From Solirubrobacter soli DSM 22325 (lineage in GTDB: Bacteria > Actinomycetota > Thermoleophilia > Solirubrobacterales > Solirubrobacteraceae), in contig NZ_KE384070.1 in NCBI RefSeq assembly GCF_000423665.1, positions 36,669-100,668 on the forward strand: a stretch of 64,000 bases of DNA, read 5' to 3'. The translations under genes were made by a program, and so were the position numbers. This document shows positions 25,620-33,962 of the stretch, one piece after another (the first letter of the stretch is position 1; each line of letters opens with the position of its first letter). Under the pieces are notes generated by a model. That model ran no database searches and was not told the DNA's origin. It saw only the letters and a program-made list of their open reading frames with translations.

Positions 25620-26747
25620 TCAGTGCGGGACGGCGCGGGCATCGGAGCCCACGGTCGCCGTAGGGGTGGGTTCCGGCTGGGGAGGCACGTCAAGGCCGGA
25701 GCCGCCGGAGTCGTCCGATCCGTCCTCGCCCGTGGAGCCGCGCCCGAAGCGCGCCTTGAGCCGATGCCAGCGGGCCGAGGGGGAGCGCTGGATCGACAGG
25801 GCGACGGCGATGATCAGCGCGACGCCGTTGAACATGTCGTTCAGCCAGCTGGCGCCGGACACGAGCTGCAGTCCCTGCACGCCGGTGGCCAGGACGAAGA
25901 TCGCCAGCAGCGTTCCCCAGACGTTGAACCGCCCCGGGATCAGCTGCGTCGAGCCGAGGAAGGCGGCGGCGAACGCCGGGAGCAGCAGGGTCCCGCCGAA
26001 GTTCAGCGACGGCCCGTTCAGCGAGGCGAACATGATCCCCGCGGCGCCGGCGACGGTCGCCGAGATCACGAGCGCGACCGTCGTGTAGCTGCGGATCCGA
26101 ACGCCCGACAGGCGGGCGGCCTCGGGGTTGCCGCCGATCGCGTACAGGTAGCGGCCGGTCGGCGTGTGCGCCGTCAGCCACCACAACACGAACGCGATGA
26201 CGAGCATGTACAGCACGACGATCTGGAAGCCCCCGACCGTCGTCTGCGTGAGGTTGTTCCAGCCCGCCGAGGTCGGCGGTAGCGGCTGGGCGTTGTGGGA
26301 GACGATCACCTGCGTCGCCGCGAGGATCGAGCTCATGCCCAGCGTCGCGATGAACGAGTTCACGCCGAGCCTGACGACGATGAACGCGTTGACGCAGCCG
26401 ATGATGATCGCGACCGCCATCCCGAACGCGATCGCGGCGACCGGGCTCCAGTGATGGTCGTTCATCAGCACGACGGTGGTGACGCTGGCGAGGCCCGCCG
26501 TCGCCCCCACCGAGAGGTCGTAGAGACCCGCGGCGAGCGGGATCAGGATGGCGAGGGCGACGATGCCCGTCACGGCCTGCTGGGCGGCGACGCTGTGGAG
26601 CGTCGCGGCGGTCAGGAACTGATCCGGGACCCAGATGCCGAAGACGATGATGAACAGCGCCCACAGGTACAGGCCGCTGAACCGGTCGAAACCGGGGTTG
26701 AGCTTCCGTCGCGGCTTGCGCGCGGTTGCTTGGCTCACTGTCGCCAC
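25620..26747 (-). CDS. ABC importer permease, RbsC type
   Basis: 375 residues from the GTG at 26745-26747, which has a GAGG ribosome site. The frame is open further upstream to 26843, but that extension would code through operator F, so it is rejected. About eight to ten membrane helices are visible (LYLWALFIIVFGIWV, VTGIVALAILIPLAAG, IIIGCVNAFIVVRLG, VVLYMLVIAFVLWWL and others) and the family motif GRYLYAIGGNPEAARLSGV. The C-terminal tail is acidic/Pro-rich. First gene of the import-ALDH unit. Confidence 0.88.
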   Translation of the reverse strand: MATVSQATARKPRRKLNPGFDRFSGLYLWALFIIVFGIWVPDQFLTAATLHSVAAQQAVTGIVALAILIPLAAGLYDLSVGATAGLASVTTVVLMNDHHWSPVAAIAFGMAVAIIIGCVNAFIVVRLGVNSFIATLGMSSILAATQVIVSHNAQPLPPTSAGWNNLTQTTVGGFQIVVLYMLVIAFVLWWLTAHTPTGRYLYAIGGNPEAARLSGVRIRSYTTVALVISATVAGAAGIMFASLNGPSLNFGGTLLLPAFAAAFLGSTQLIPGRFNVWGTLLAIFVLATGVQGLQLVSGASWLNDMFNGVALIIAVALSIQRSPSARWHRLKARFGRGSTGEDGSDDSGGSGLDVPPQPEPTPTATVGSDARAVPH

Positions 26748-26794
26748 TTCAATCCTCTGACCTAATTCGCATGGGGCACCCACTCCTCCGGTGG

Positions 26795-26814
26795 CTGAAT
26801 TGAACTCGATTCGA
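26795..26814. promoter_or_regulatory. Operator copy F
   Basis: CTGAATTGAACTCGATTCGA, 48 bases upstream of the permease GTG. Reverse complement carries the GAGTTCAATTCAG half that matches copies B, C and J. Confidence 0.65.
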
Positions 26815-26872
26815 AAAGTACACACCGAGTACGAGAGTGTCAAGAGGATTGAGACGATCTACAGAACCGTCT

Positions 26873-28084
26873 TCAGCTCAGCCGCTTCGTATCGGCGGCG
26901 ATCGTGGCCTGCAGCTGTTTGAAGTCAGGTCGGTCGGCTAGCGCCATCCTGTAGGAGCCGAGGCGCCGCGCCGCGTTGATCGCGATCACGCCGACCAGCC
27001 GTCCGTCGCGCTCGCCGCCATAGACGAACCGCGACCCGTCCTCGGTCGCTTCCAGGAGTTCCAGGCGTTCCGCGAGCCCGGGGAGGCCGAGCGACTGGAT
27101 CTTCGTGTCGTACTGGTCGGACCAGAAGTACGGCGGCTGGTCATAGGGCGTGCGCTGCTCGGCTTCGAGCAGGGCGTTGCGGCCGGCGTGCTGTCCCTGC
27201 TCGGCCGCGACGGTCCAGTGCTCAATGCGGATCGAGTCGCCGCCGGCCAGGGGGTGCGGCCAGGACACGATGTCGCCGGCGCCGAGGACGTCGGGGTCGC
27301 CGACGGCCGTCAGCGTTGCGTCGCATTCGAGTCCCGGGGTCAGTCGCAGCCCGCTGTCCGCCAGCCATTCCGTGTTCGGGTGCGCGCCCAGTCCGACGAC
27401 GACGAGGTCGGCTTCGACGCGCGTCCCGTCGGTCAGTTCGACGGCCTCGAACCGGCCGTTGCCATGGAGTCCGGCGACGCCGGTGGCTAGGCGCACGTCG
27501 ACACCGTGGTCGCGGTGCAGGTCGGCGCACCACTTGCCCAGCTGGGGGCCCAGCGGCAGCATCGGCGTGGGGGCGACGTCGATCAGTGTCACGTCGAGGC
27601 CCTGCTTGCGGGCGGTCTGGGCGACCTCGCAGCCGATGAAGCCCGCGCCGACGATCGCGACGCGCGGGCGGTCCCCGAATGCTGCCCGCAGCGCGATCGC
27701 GTCGTCGAGGCTGCGTAGCACGTGGACCCCCTTCAGCTCGCCGCCAGGGCCGGGCCAGCGTCGCGCCCTTGAGCCGGTGGCGAGGATCAGCCGGTCGTAG
27801 GGCACCTCGCTCCCGTCGGCGAGCACGACGCGGCGGCGGGCGCGGTCGAGCCTCGTCGCGGGCACGCCCAGATGCCACTCCGCTTCGAAGGTGTCGGAGG
27901 GGAGGGCGACGCGTTCGACGTCGTGCTCGCCGGCCAGAAGTTCCTTCGACAGCGGCGGCCGGGTGTACGGCCGGTGGACCTCCTCGCCCACGACGACCAG
28001 CTCGCCGTCGAACCCTGCGGTTCGCGCGGCCTGTGCCGCCCGCAGCCCGGCGAGCGACGCCCCAACGATGACCAGTCGACGCAC
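26873..28084 (-). CDS. FAD-dependent ferredoxin reductase (BphA4/rubredoxin reductase type)
   Basis: 403 residues from the GTG at 28082-28084, which has GAGGAG upstream; a TTG at 28106 abuts operator G and is less likely. FAD fold RRLVIVGASLAGLRAAQAARTAGF, ATGSRARRWPG, NAD fold VAIVGAGFIGCEVAQTARK, and the FAD-closing VLGAGDIVSW. The C-terminal domain has the YFWSDQYDTKIQSLG segment typical of reductases for P450 or dioxygenase ferredoxins. Likely partner of the 3Fe-4S ferredoxin at 30729. Confidence 0.88.
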   Translation of the reverse strand: MRRLVIVGASLAGLRAAQAARTAGFDGELVVVGEEVHRPYTRPPLSKELLAGEHDVERVALPSDTFEAEWHLGVPATRLDRARRRVVLADGSEVPYDRLILATGSRARRWPGPGGELKGVHVLRSLDDAIALRAAFGDRPRVAIVGAGFIGCEVAQTARKQGLDVTLIDVAPTPMLPLGPQLGKWCADLHRDHGVDVRLATGVAGLHGNGRFEAVELTDGTRVEADLVVVGLGAHPNTEWLADSGLRLTPGLECDATLTAVGDPDVLGAGDIVSWPHPLAGGDSIRIEHWTVAAEQGQHAGRNALLEAEQRTPYDQPPYFWSDQYDTKIQSLGLPGLAERLELLEATEDGSRFVYGGERDGRLVGVIAINAARRLGSYRMALADRPDFKQLQATIAADTKRLS

Positions 28085-28108
28085 CTTGTGCTCCTCATTC
28101 GAAATCAA

Positions 28109-28126
28109 TAAACTGAAGTCAGTTTA
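28109..28126. promoter_or_regulatory. Operator copy G (perfect palindrome)
   Basis: TAAACTGA and TCAGTTTA are perfect 8-bp arms around AG, centred between two divergent ferredoxin reductase genes (starts at 28084 and 28152). Confidence 0.8.
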
Positions 28127-28151
28127 GATTCGCCGTCAACCCCCTGGAGAC

Positions 28152-29549
28152 ATGACCGAGCCCTTTCGCGCCGCAATCGTCGGTGCCGGTCCGAGCGGCT
28201 TCTACGCCGCCGGGCAGCTACTGGCCGTCGACGAGCCGTCGTTCGCCGTCGACCTCTATGACCGTCTGCCGACTCCCTACGGGCTGGTGCGGTCGGGTGT
28301 CGCTCCGGACCACCCGAAGATCAAGTCGGTCACCCGCGCGTACGACAAGACCACCCAGCACGAGCGATTCCGGTTCTTCGGGCATGTCGAGCTCGGCGGC
28401 GACGTCACGCGACGCCAGTTGCTCGAGCACTACCACGTCGTCCTGTACACGCTGGGCACGTCGATCGACCGGCGGCTCGGGATCCCGGGGGAGGAGCTGC
28501 GCGGCTCGCACGCCGCGACCGAGTTCGTCGCCTGGTACAACGGCCACCCCGACCACAGCGGCCTGGAGGTCGACCTCCAGGGCAAGCACGCGGTCGTCAT
28601 CGGCGCCGGCAACGTCGCGATCGACGTCGCGCGCATGCTCGCGCTGGCGCCGTCGGAGCTCGCGGGCACCGACACCGCCGATCACGCGATCGATGTGCTC
28701 GCGGCCTCGGGCATCGAGGACATCACGATCCTCGCTCGCCGCGGCCCGCTGCAGGCGGCGTTCACGAACCCCGAGCTGCTCGAGATGGGCGAGCTCGAGC
28801 GCGGCGACGTCGAGATCGTCGGTGGCGAGCTGGACGAGCTGTCGGCGGTCGCGCTCGGTGAGGCCGACAAGACCCGGCGGCGCAACGTCGAGATCCTGCG
28901 GGAGTACGAGGCGCGGCCGAAGACCGGGAAGCCGATCACGGTCCGCTTCCGCTTCCTCGCGTCCCCGGTCGAGCTGCTCGGCGACGAGCACGGCCACGTG
29001 CGCGCCGTGAGGATCGTGAACAACACGATCGTCGCCCGCGACGACGGCTCACTGGCGGCGCGCGGTTCCGGGGTGTTCGACGAGCTTCCGGCGCAGCTCG
29101 TGTTCCGCTCGATCGGCTACACCGGGCAGCCCATCGACGACGTCCCGTTCGACGAACGGCGCGGCCTGATCCGCAACGAGGGCGGTCGCGTCACCGATCC
29201 CGGCGGCGCCCACCAGCTCGGCGAGTACGTGTCCGGTTGGATCAAGCGCGGCCCGTCGGGCGTGATCGGCACGAACAAGAAGGATTCCCTGGACACCGTC
29301 ATCAAGATCGTCGAGGACGTGGCCTCCGGCCGCGTGAACCGGCCGGTCTTCGACGACATCGAGGGTCTGGTGGAGGCGTGCGCACCGGACGTTGTGACGT
29401 GGGAGGGCTGGCAGGCGATCGACGCGATCGAGACCGCCGCCGGCGAGGGCTGCGCGCCCGCGCGCCCGCGCGTGAAGCTCACCGAGTGGGCGGCGCTGCG
29501 CGAGGCAGCCTCCCGTAAACCAACTTCAATTCAGGGCGGTCGAACATGA
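28152..29549 (+). CDS. Ferredoxin-NADP+ reductase, adrenodoxin reductase (FprA) type
   Basis: 465 residues with AAIVGAGPSGFYAAGQLL, the family signature YGLVRSGVAPDHPKIKSV, VVIGAGNVAIDVARML and the C-terminal GWIKRGPSGVIGTNKKDS. Such enzymes pass electrons from NADPH to ferredoxins that serve P450s. GGAG ribosome site before the ATG. Together with the divergent reductase it gives the region two possible donors for one ferredoxin. Its 3' end contains operator H and its stop overlaps the next SDR start (ATGA). Confidence 0.9.
   Translation: MTEPFRAAIVGAGPSGFYAAGQLLAVDEPSFAVDLYDRLPTPYGLVRSGVAPDHPKIKSVTRAYDKTTQHERFRFFGHVELGGDVTRRQLLEHYHVVLYTLGTSIDRRLGIPGEELRGSHAATEFVAWYNGHPDHSGLEVDLQGKHAVVIGAGNVAIDVARMLALAPSELAGTDTADHAIDVLAASGIEDITILARRGPLQAAFTNPELLEMGELERGDVEIVGGELDELSAVALGEADKTRRRNVEILREYEARPKTGKPITVRFRFLASPVELLGDEHGHVRAVRIVNNTIVARDDGSLAARGSGVFDELPAQLVFRSIGYTGQPIDDVPFDERRGLIRNEGGRVTDPGGAHQLGEYVSGWIKRGPSGVIGTNKKDSLDTVIKIVEDVASGRVNRPVFDDIEGLVEACAPDVVTWEGWQAIDAIETAAGEGCAPARPRVKLTEWAALREAASRKPTSIQGGRT
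29516..29535. promoter_or_regulatory. Operator copy H, inside the 3' end of the FprA-type gene
   Basis: TAAACCAACTTCAATTCAGG, 10 bases before the SDR ATG; nearly the same as copy I (TTGAACCAACTTCAGATCAA). Suggests that the SDR has its own regulated promoter. Confidence 0.55.
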
Positions 29550-30334
29550 ACGGACGTTTCGCAGGCAAGGTCGTGATCGTGACCGGTGCCGCGACGGGCC
29601 TCGGGCTCGCCGCGGCGCTGCGGCTGGCGGGGGAGGGTGCCGACCTTGCATTGGTCGATGTCAACGGCGACGCGCTCCGGGAAGCGGGGGAGGCGCTGCG
29701 CGCCGCCGCGCCGGACGGACACGTCGCGCTGATCACGGCGGACGTCAGCGTCGAGGACGAGGTCGCGGCGTACGTCGAGGAGACGATCGCGAAGCTCGGC
29801 CGCCTCGACGGCCTGTACAACAACGCCGGCATCGAGGGCAAGCAGGACCCGGTCGAGGCCTACAGCGCCGAGATGCTCGACACGGTGCTCGCCGTCAACG
29901 TCAAGGGCGTGCTCTACGGGATGAAGCACACGCTGCCGCACTTCAAGGCCCAGGGCTCGGGCGCGATCGTCAACGCGGCATCGGTCGGCGGCATCCGCGC
30001 GGTGCCGAACCTGGTCGCCTACGTGGCCAGCAAGCACGCCGTCGCCGGCATGACCAAGCAGGCCGCGATCGAGTACGGCGAGTTCGGCGTCCGCGTCAAC
30101 GCCGTCGCCCCCGGGGCGATCCTGACCGACATGATCAAGGGCTCGCTGATCCAGATCGCCGGCGAGGACGGCTGGGAGGCGGCCGGCGCCGAGTTCGTGA
30201 GCGTCAACCCGATGAAGCGCTTCGGCCGGCCGGAGGAGGTCGGCAACCTCGTCGCCTTCCTGCTGTCCGACGACGCGTCGTTCGTCAACGGCACCGTCAT
30301 CGCGATCGACGGCGGCCAGTCGCAGGCCTACTGA
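29546..30334 (+). CDS. Short-chain dehydrogenase/reductase
   Basis: 262 residues: VIVTGAATGLGLAAALRLAGEGADLALVDVN (Asp suggests NAD preference), NNAGIEG, Ser in VNAASVGG, YVASK, and VNGTVIAIDGGQSQ. Classical SDR of unknown substrate. Overlaps the FprA-type stop by four bases and ends just before a large hairpin. Confidence 0.85.
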   Translation: MNGRFAGKVVIVTGAATGLGLAAALRLAGEGADLALVDVNGDALREAGEALRAAAPDGHVALITADVSVEDEVAAYVEETIAKLGRLDGLYNNAGIEGKQDPVEAYSAEMLDTVLAVNVKGVLYGMKHTLPHFKAQGSGAIVNAASVGGIRAVPNLVAYVASKHAVAGMTKQAAIEYGEFGVRVNAVAPGAILTDMIKGSLIQIAGEDGWEAAGAEFVSVNPMKRFGRPEEVGNLVAFLLSDDASFVNGTVIAIDGGQSQAY

Positions 30335-30350
30335 ACCGCGCAGTTCATCC

Positions 30351-30402
30351 GGGGGTGGCGTACGTTTCGCCCTGCTACAGGGGCGGAACGTACGCCACCC
30401 CC
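30351..30402. terminator. Very long hairpin (22-bp stem) between convergent genes
   Basis: Arms 30351-30372 and 30381-30402 pair over 22 positions with one G-T wobble, loop TGCTACAG. The arm core is GGTGGCGTACGTT. It lies 16 bases after the SDR stop and 18 before the end of the convergent NIPSNAP-like gene, so it probably terminates both; its length is unusual for a plain terminator and it could be a mobile repeat (REP-like). Confidence 0.7.
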
Positions 30403-30420
30403 CCCAAGGGGAGCTGACGG

Positions 30421-30726
30421 TCAGGGGCTGTACGGCGTCTTAGTGACGAGCGAGAGGACCTCGCGGTCGATGATCTCCGACAGGGCGCCGGCGGCCTCCA
30501 GGAACTCGGGGTCCTGATAGGCCGCGGCGAAGGCCGCCGGGATGACGTTGGCATCGGCGACCTCCCACACGTCGTGGACCTCGTGGAGGTCGCCGACGAG
30601 GGTCATCCAGCCGCCGACGAGCCTCCAGCCGTTGGCCTCCATCACCCGCTTCACCGTGGCCATCGCCTCGTTGAACGCGGGAAGGCGGCCGTACTTGATC
30701 TTCACATTGGCGTAGACGTAGAGCAC
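30421..30726 (-). CDS. Small NIPSNAP/ABM-like protein
   Basis: 101 residues from the GTG at 30724-30726, two bases after the ferredoxin stop. MLYVYANVKIKYGRLPAFNEAMATVKRVMEANGWRLVGGW looks like a dimeric alpha-beta barrel (NIPSNAP-like) strand-helix-strand. Function unknown; its position at the end of the P450 operon suggests a pathway-linked binding or isomerising role. Confidence 0.6.
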   Translation of the reverse strand: MLYVYANVKIKYGRLPAFNEAMATVKRVMEANGWRLVGGWMTLVGDLHEVHDVWEVADANVIPAAFAAAYQDPEFLEAAGALSEIIDREVLSLVTKTPYSP

Positions 30727-30728
30727 GA

Positions 30729-30929
30729 TCAGTCGTCGATCACGACGATCGCGCCCTCCGGGCAGGTGCCGGCGAGCTCTATGGCGAGCTCGCGCTGATC
30801 GTCTCCGATCTCGATCGGATCGCCGCCGCGGATCGTCACGAAGCCCTCGTCGTCGGACTCGAGGAGGTCGGGGGCGAGCGAGTAGCAGCGCCCGTGGCCC
30901 TGGCACGCAGTGGTGACCTGCAGCTTCAC
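30729..30929 (-). CDS. 3Fe-4S ferredoxin of P450 system
   Basis: 66 residues, GTG start overlapping the P450 stop (GTGA). Three cluster cysteines: ACQGHGRC (Cys-x5-Cys) and a C-terminal GTCPEGAI, with the normal second cysteine of the 4Fe-4S motif replaced (HG in the middle), as in 3Fe-4S ferredoxins paired with actinobacterial P450s. It carries electrons from one of the two ferredoxin reductases at 26.9-29.5 kb to the P450. Confidence 0.88.
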   Translation of the reverse strand: MKLQVTTACQGHGRCYSLAPDLLESDDEGFVTIRGGDPIEIGDDQRELAIELAGTCPEGAIVVIDD

Positions 30930-32164
30930 GATCCCACCTCCCAGCGCAGCGGGAGCGTCTCGAGGGCCATCATCGCGCCGCCGCCGCGCTCCTGCAGCGT
31001 GGCGTCGGAGCCGAGCTCGAAGTTCGGGATCACGGACAGCCACTCCTGGACCGCGATCGCCATCTCGCGCCGGGCGAGGTGCATACCCAGGCAACGGTGC
31101 GGGCCGCTGGCGAACCCGAAGTGGTTGTTCTTCTTGCGGTCGATGACGAACTCGTCGGCGCGTTCCCAATGGCGTGGGTCGCGGTTCGCGCCGGACACGA
31201 GCGCGTACACCATGTCGCCCTTCTTGAGCTGCACGCCGTGGAACTCGACGTCGCGGGTGACCTTGCGCCCGTCGCCGAAGATGATCGTGTAGTAGCGCAG
31301 CGTCTCCTCGACCGCGAGCGGCGCGATCTCGGGGTCGTCGATCAGCTTCTGGCGATCGTCGGGGTTCAGGGCGAGGTGGTGGAACATGTAGCCGAGCTCG
31401 GCCCGCGTCGTGTCCAGGCCCGCGAGGGTGAGCACCGTGCACATGTCGAGCAGGACCTCGTCGTCGAGTGGCTCGTCGTCGACGGTCGCGTTGAGCAGGT
31501 AGGTGAAGAGGTCACCCTCCGGCTGCGGATTGAGCCGCCGGTCGGCGAGCTGCTCGGCCCAGAAGACGCGCATATCGCTGAGCGCGATCCCCATGTTCTC
31601 GGCGCCCTCGGGGTCGCCGCCGAAGCCGCCGAAGAACATGTCCACCCACTTGGCGAACTGCTCGGTGTAGGACACGGGCACGCCGATCACGCTCAGGAAC
31701 GCCGCGGTCGGGTACAGCAGCGCGAACTCCTCGATGAAGTCGCACTCGCCCTTGGCGACGAGCGGTTCGATGTAGCTCTTGCACAGCTCCCGCATCATCG
31801 GCGCCGCCGCTTCCATCGCCTTCGGCGAGAACCACGGGTTCAGGATGCGGCGGTACTTGATGTGATCCGGTGCGTCGACCTGCGTCGGCACGAACCGGTA
31901 GATCGGGTTCGGCTCCCACGGCGTGATCGACTCGCTGGAGAAGATCTCGGGCGTCTTGTAGATGTCCTTGACGGCCTCGTGGCGCGTGAACACCCAGTAC
32001 CCGCCGCCCGAGTACTTGTTGTAGAAGTGCGGGCAGCTCTCGCGCAGGTCGTTGGCGAGCGCCCAGTAGTCACCCAGGTCGCGGGTGGTGGAGAAGTCCT
32101 GGTGCATCACCGGGCAGCCGGTGACCTCCTCGCCCTTCACCTGCGAGATCGTGCTTGCTTCCAT
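30926..32164 (-). CDS. Cytochrome P450
   Basis: 412 residues. Heme-binding loop FGFASGPHRCLG with thiolate Cys358, I-helix AGLDTT (248-253) with the oxygen-activating Asp/Thr pair, and EETLR ExxR at 287-290. GGAG ribosome site before the ATG. A soluble bacterial class I P450; hydroxylates a hydrophobic substrate. Family resemblance is to P450s acting on terpenes, steroid side chains and similar, but the substrate cannot be set from sequence. Co-transcribed with its ferredoxin. Confidence 0.92.
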   Translation of the reverse strand: MEASTISQVKGEEVTGCPVMHQDFSTTRDLGDYWALANDLRESCPHFYNKYSGGGYWVFTRHEAVKDIYKTPEIFSSESITPWEPNPIYRFVPTQVDAPDHIKYRRILNPWFSPKAMEAAAPMMRELCKSYIEPLVAKGECDFIEEFALLYPTAAFLSVIGVPVSYTEQFAKWVDMFFGGFGGDPEGAENMGIALSDMRVFWAEQLADRRLNPQPEGDLFTYLLNATVDDEPLDDEVLLDMCTVLTLAGLDTTRAELGYMFHHLALNPDDRQKLIDDPEIAPLAVEETLRYYTIIFGDGRKVTRDVEFHGVQLKKGDMVYALVSGANRDPRHWERADEFVIDRKKNNHFGFASGPHRCLGMHLARREMAIAVQEWLSVIPNFELGSDATLQERGGGAMMALETLPLRWEVGS

Positions 32165-32191
32165 GGTTCAGTCTCCGTTGAAGTGTTCGGT

Positions 32192-33847
32192 TCAGGCCGA
32201 GGCCAGGACGGGCGGGATCTGGGCCGCGGCGCGCTGGGCGATGTCGCGGCCGGCGAGGTAGCCGAAGACCATCGCGGGCCCGAGCGTTCCGCCCGCGCCG
32301 CCGTAGGTCATGCCGAGCGGCGATGCCATCGCGTTGCCCGCCGCGTAGAGGCCGGGGATGACGTCGCCGTCGACGTCCAGGACGCGCGCGTGCGTGTCGG
32401 TCGCCGGTCCGCCCTTGGTTCCCAGCGCGCCGCTGAAGACCTGGATCGCGTAGTAGGGCGCGGTCTCGACCGGGCCGAGCGAGGCGCGCGCGGTGCCGTC
32501 GCGCAGCGTCGGGTCGCCCCACCACTTGTCCTGGGCGCTCCAGCCGCGGTTGTAGTCGGGATCGTGGAGGTCGCGCGCGTTGGCGTTGAAGCGCTCGATC
32601 GTCGCCGAGAGCGCGTCGGCCGGGATGCCGAGCTTCTCCGCCAGCTCAGCCGGCGTGTTGCCGGAGGTGATCCAGTCCGTGCGGGCCTTCTCGGTTCCCC
32701 CCAGGCCACCGGCGAAGCCGTACTTGTCGAGCCAGGTCTGGTCGAAGACCAGCCAGCACGGGAGGTTGCGGTACACGCCCATCGTCGTGTCCTGCTCGTG
32801 GAAGGCGGCGCCGAACGCGTTGTAGTTGGACGCCTCGTTGGTGAAGCGCTTGCCCTGCCGGTTGACCATGATGGCCCCCGGAAGCGTCCGCTCGTAGGTG
32901 AGCAGCTGCTGACCCGTCGGGACGATGTCGGTGGGCAGCTCGATCATCGGCATCCACCACGCCTCGCGCATGTTCCCGAGCATCGCGCCCACGCGCATCG
33001 CCATCTTGAGCCCGTCGCCGGTGTTCGTCTCCACCGCCACCGTGTGCGTGCACGGCCCGCGCAGGAACGCCCGCTTGAGGTCCGCGTTGTGCTCGAAGCC
33101 GCCGGTGGCGATCACGACGTTGGCCGCGCGCACCTCCCTGCGTCCCTCAGGTGTCTCGAACACGACGCCGGCGACCTCGCCGTCCTCCATGATCAGCTCG
33201 ACGGCGCGGTGGCTGGTCTGCGGCTCGACGCCACGGTCCAGGCAGGCCTTCAACAGGCGGCCGCCGAGCGCGAGACCCATCCCACGCTCGTCGTTGGCGG
33301 CACGACGCTGCAGCTCCTCGGCGGTGAGCTCGTCCGGGACGGCCTGGCCGAGCGTCGTCTCGCCGATCGTGAGGTGGTAGCTCGGGTAGTACGGCGAGAT
33401 GTGGACGCGGTCGGCCCACTCGCCGAGCTCGCCGTAGGGAAAGATCGCCGTCTCGAGCGACCTGCCCCCCTGTGGCATGCCGCCGGGCTGCTCAGGGTGG
33501 TAGTCGGGGAAATCCGGAACGGCCCGGAACTTGACGGGCGTGCGCTCGTCGAGCCAGCGGACCATCTCAGGGCCGACGTCGATGTACGTCTCCGCCATCT
33601 CGTCCGAGATGGTGTCGTTGGAGAGCGCGCGCAGATACTCGAGCGCCTTCTCGCGCGTGTCGCCCTTCTCCGGAGGCTCGTGCTGGTTGAGCGGGATCCA
33701 GATCATCCCGCCCGAGTAGACAGTGGTCCCGCCGAGCGTCGCGCCCTTCTCGAACAGGCCGACCTTCGCCCCGAGCTCGGCCGCGGTCACGGCGGCGGTC
33801 ATTCCGGCGGCGCCTGTGCCGAGCACGATCACGTCGTAGTCGCCCAT
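32192..33847 (-). CDS. 3-ketosteroid delta-1-dehydrogenase-like FAD protein
   Basis: 551 residues. N-terminal YDVIVLGTGAAGMTAAVTAAELGAKVGLFEKG, GGTTVYSGGMIWIP, central NVVIATGGFEHN and C-terminal GLYAAGNAMASPLGMTYGGAGGTLGPAMVFGYLAG, where the Tyr-x-Gly-Ala-Gly loop matches the KstD active-site region. It is the most KstD-like of the three flavoproteins here and probably dehydrogenates a cyclic ketone. GGGGAGAG ribosome site. Heads the unit with P450, ferredoxin and the NIPSNAP-like gene. Confidence 0.85.
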   Translation of the reverse strand: MGDYDVIVLGTGAAGMTAAVTAAELGAKVGLFEKGATLGGTTVYSGGMIWIPLNQHEPPEKGDTREKALEYLRALSNDTISDEMAETYIDVGPEMVRWLDERTPVKFRAVPDFPDYHPEQPGGMPQGGRSLETAIFPYGELGEWADRVHISPYYPSYHLTIGETTLGQAVPDELTAEELQRRAANDERGMGLALGGRLLKACLDRGVEPQTSHRAVELIMEDGEVAGVVFETPEGRREVRAANVVIATGGFEHNADLKRAFLRGPCTHTVAVETNTGDGLKMAMRVGAMLGNMREAWWMPMIELPTDIVPTGQQLLTYERTLPGAIMVNRQGKRFTNEASNYNAFGAAFHEQDTTMGVYRNLPCWLVFDQTWLDKYGFAGGLGGTEKARTDWITSGNTPAELAEKLGIPADALSATIERFNANARDLHDPDYNRGWSAQDKWWGDPTLRDGTARASLGPVETAPYYAIQVFSGALGTKGGPATDTHARVLDVDGDVIPGLYAAGNAMASPLGMTYGGAGGTLGPAMVFGYLAGRDIAQRAAAQIPPVLASA

Positions 33848-33870
33848 TCGGTTTCTCTCCCCGTCGCTAC

Positions 33871-33890
33871 TTGAACCAACTTCAGATCAA
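33871..33890. promoter_or_regulatory. Operator copy I
   Basis: TTGAACCAACTTCAGATCAA, 23 bases upstream of the KstD-like gene on the minus strand. Confidence 0.65.
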
Positions 33891-33932
33891 ACAAGTTAGA
33901 CAAACGGCGCGAATCTGTCAACGTTCCGTCCT

Positions 33933-33950
33933 CAGCTGAGTTCAAATCGG
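33933..33950. promoter_or_regulatory. Operator copy J
   Basis: CAGCTGAGTTCAAATCGG, 12 bases before the SDR start at 33963; matches CTGAGTTCAAATC of copy C. It shares a divergent promoter with copy I. Confidence 0.6.
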
Positions 33951-33962
33951 AGGAGAGCGGCC

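Noticed and set aside
26748..26843. Upstream extension of the ABC permease ORF
   Set aside because: It would code through operator F and lacks a ribosome site; the GTG at 26747 has GAGG upstream.
32178..32196. Operator-like TTGAAGTGTTCGGTTCAGG between the P450 and KstD-like genes
   Set aside because: One base short for the consensus spacing and asymmetric; too weak to list as a site.
31079..33874. 931-codon open frame on the plus strand
   Set aside because: Antisense to the P450 and KstD-like genes; long antisense frames are normal at this GC content and the protein is His/Arg/Val-rich with no motif.
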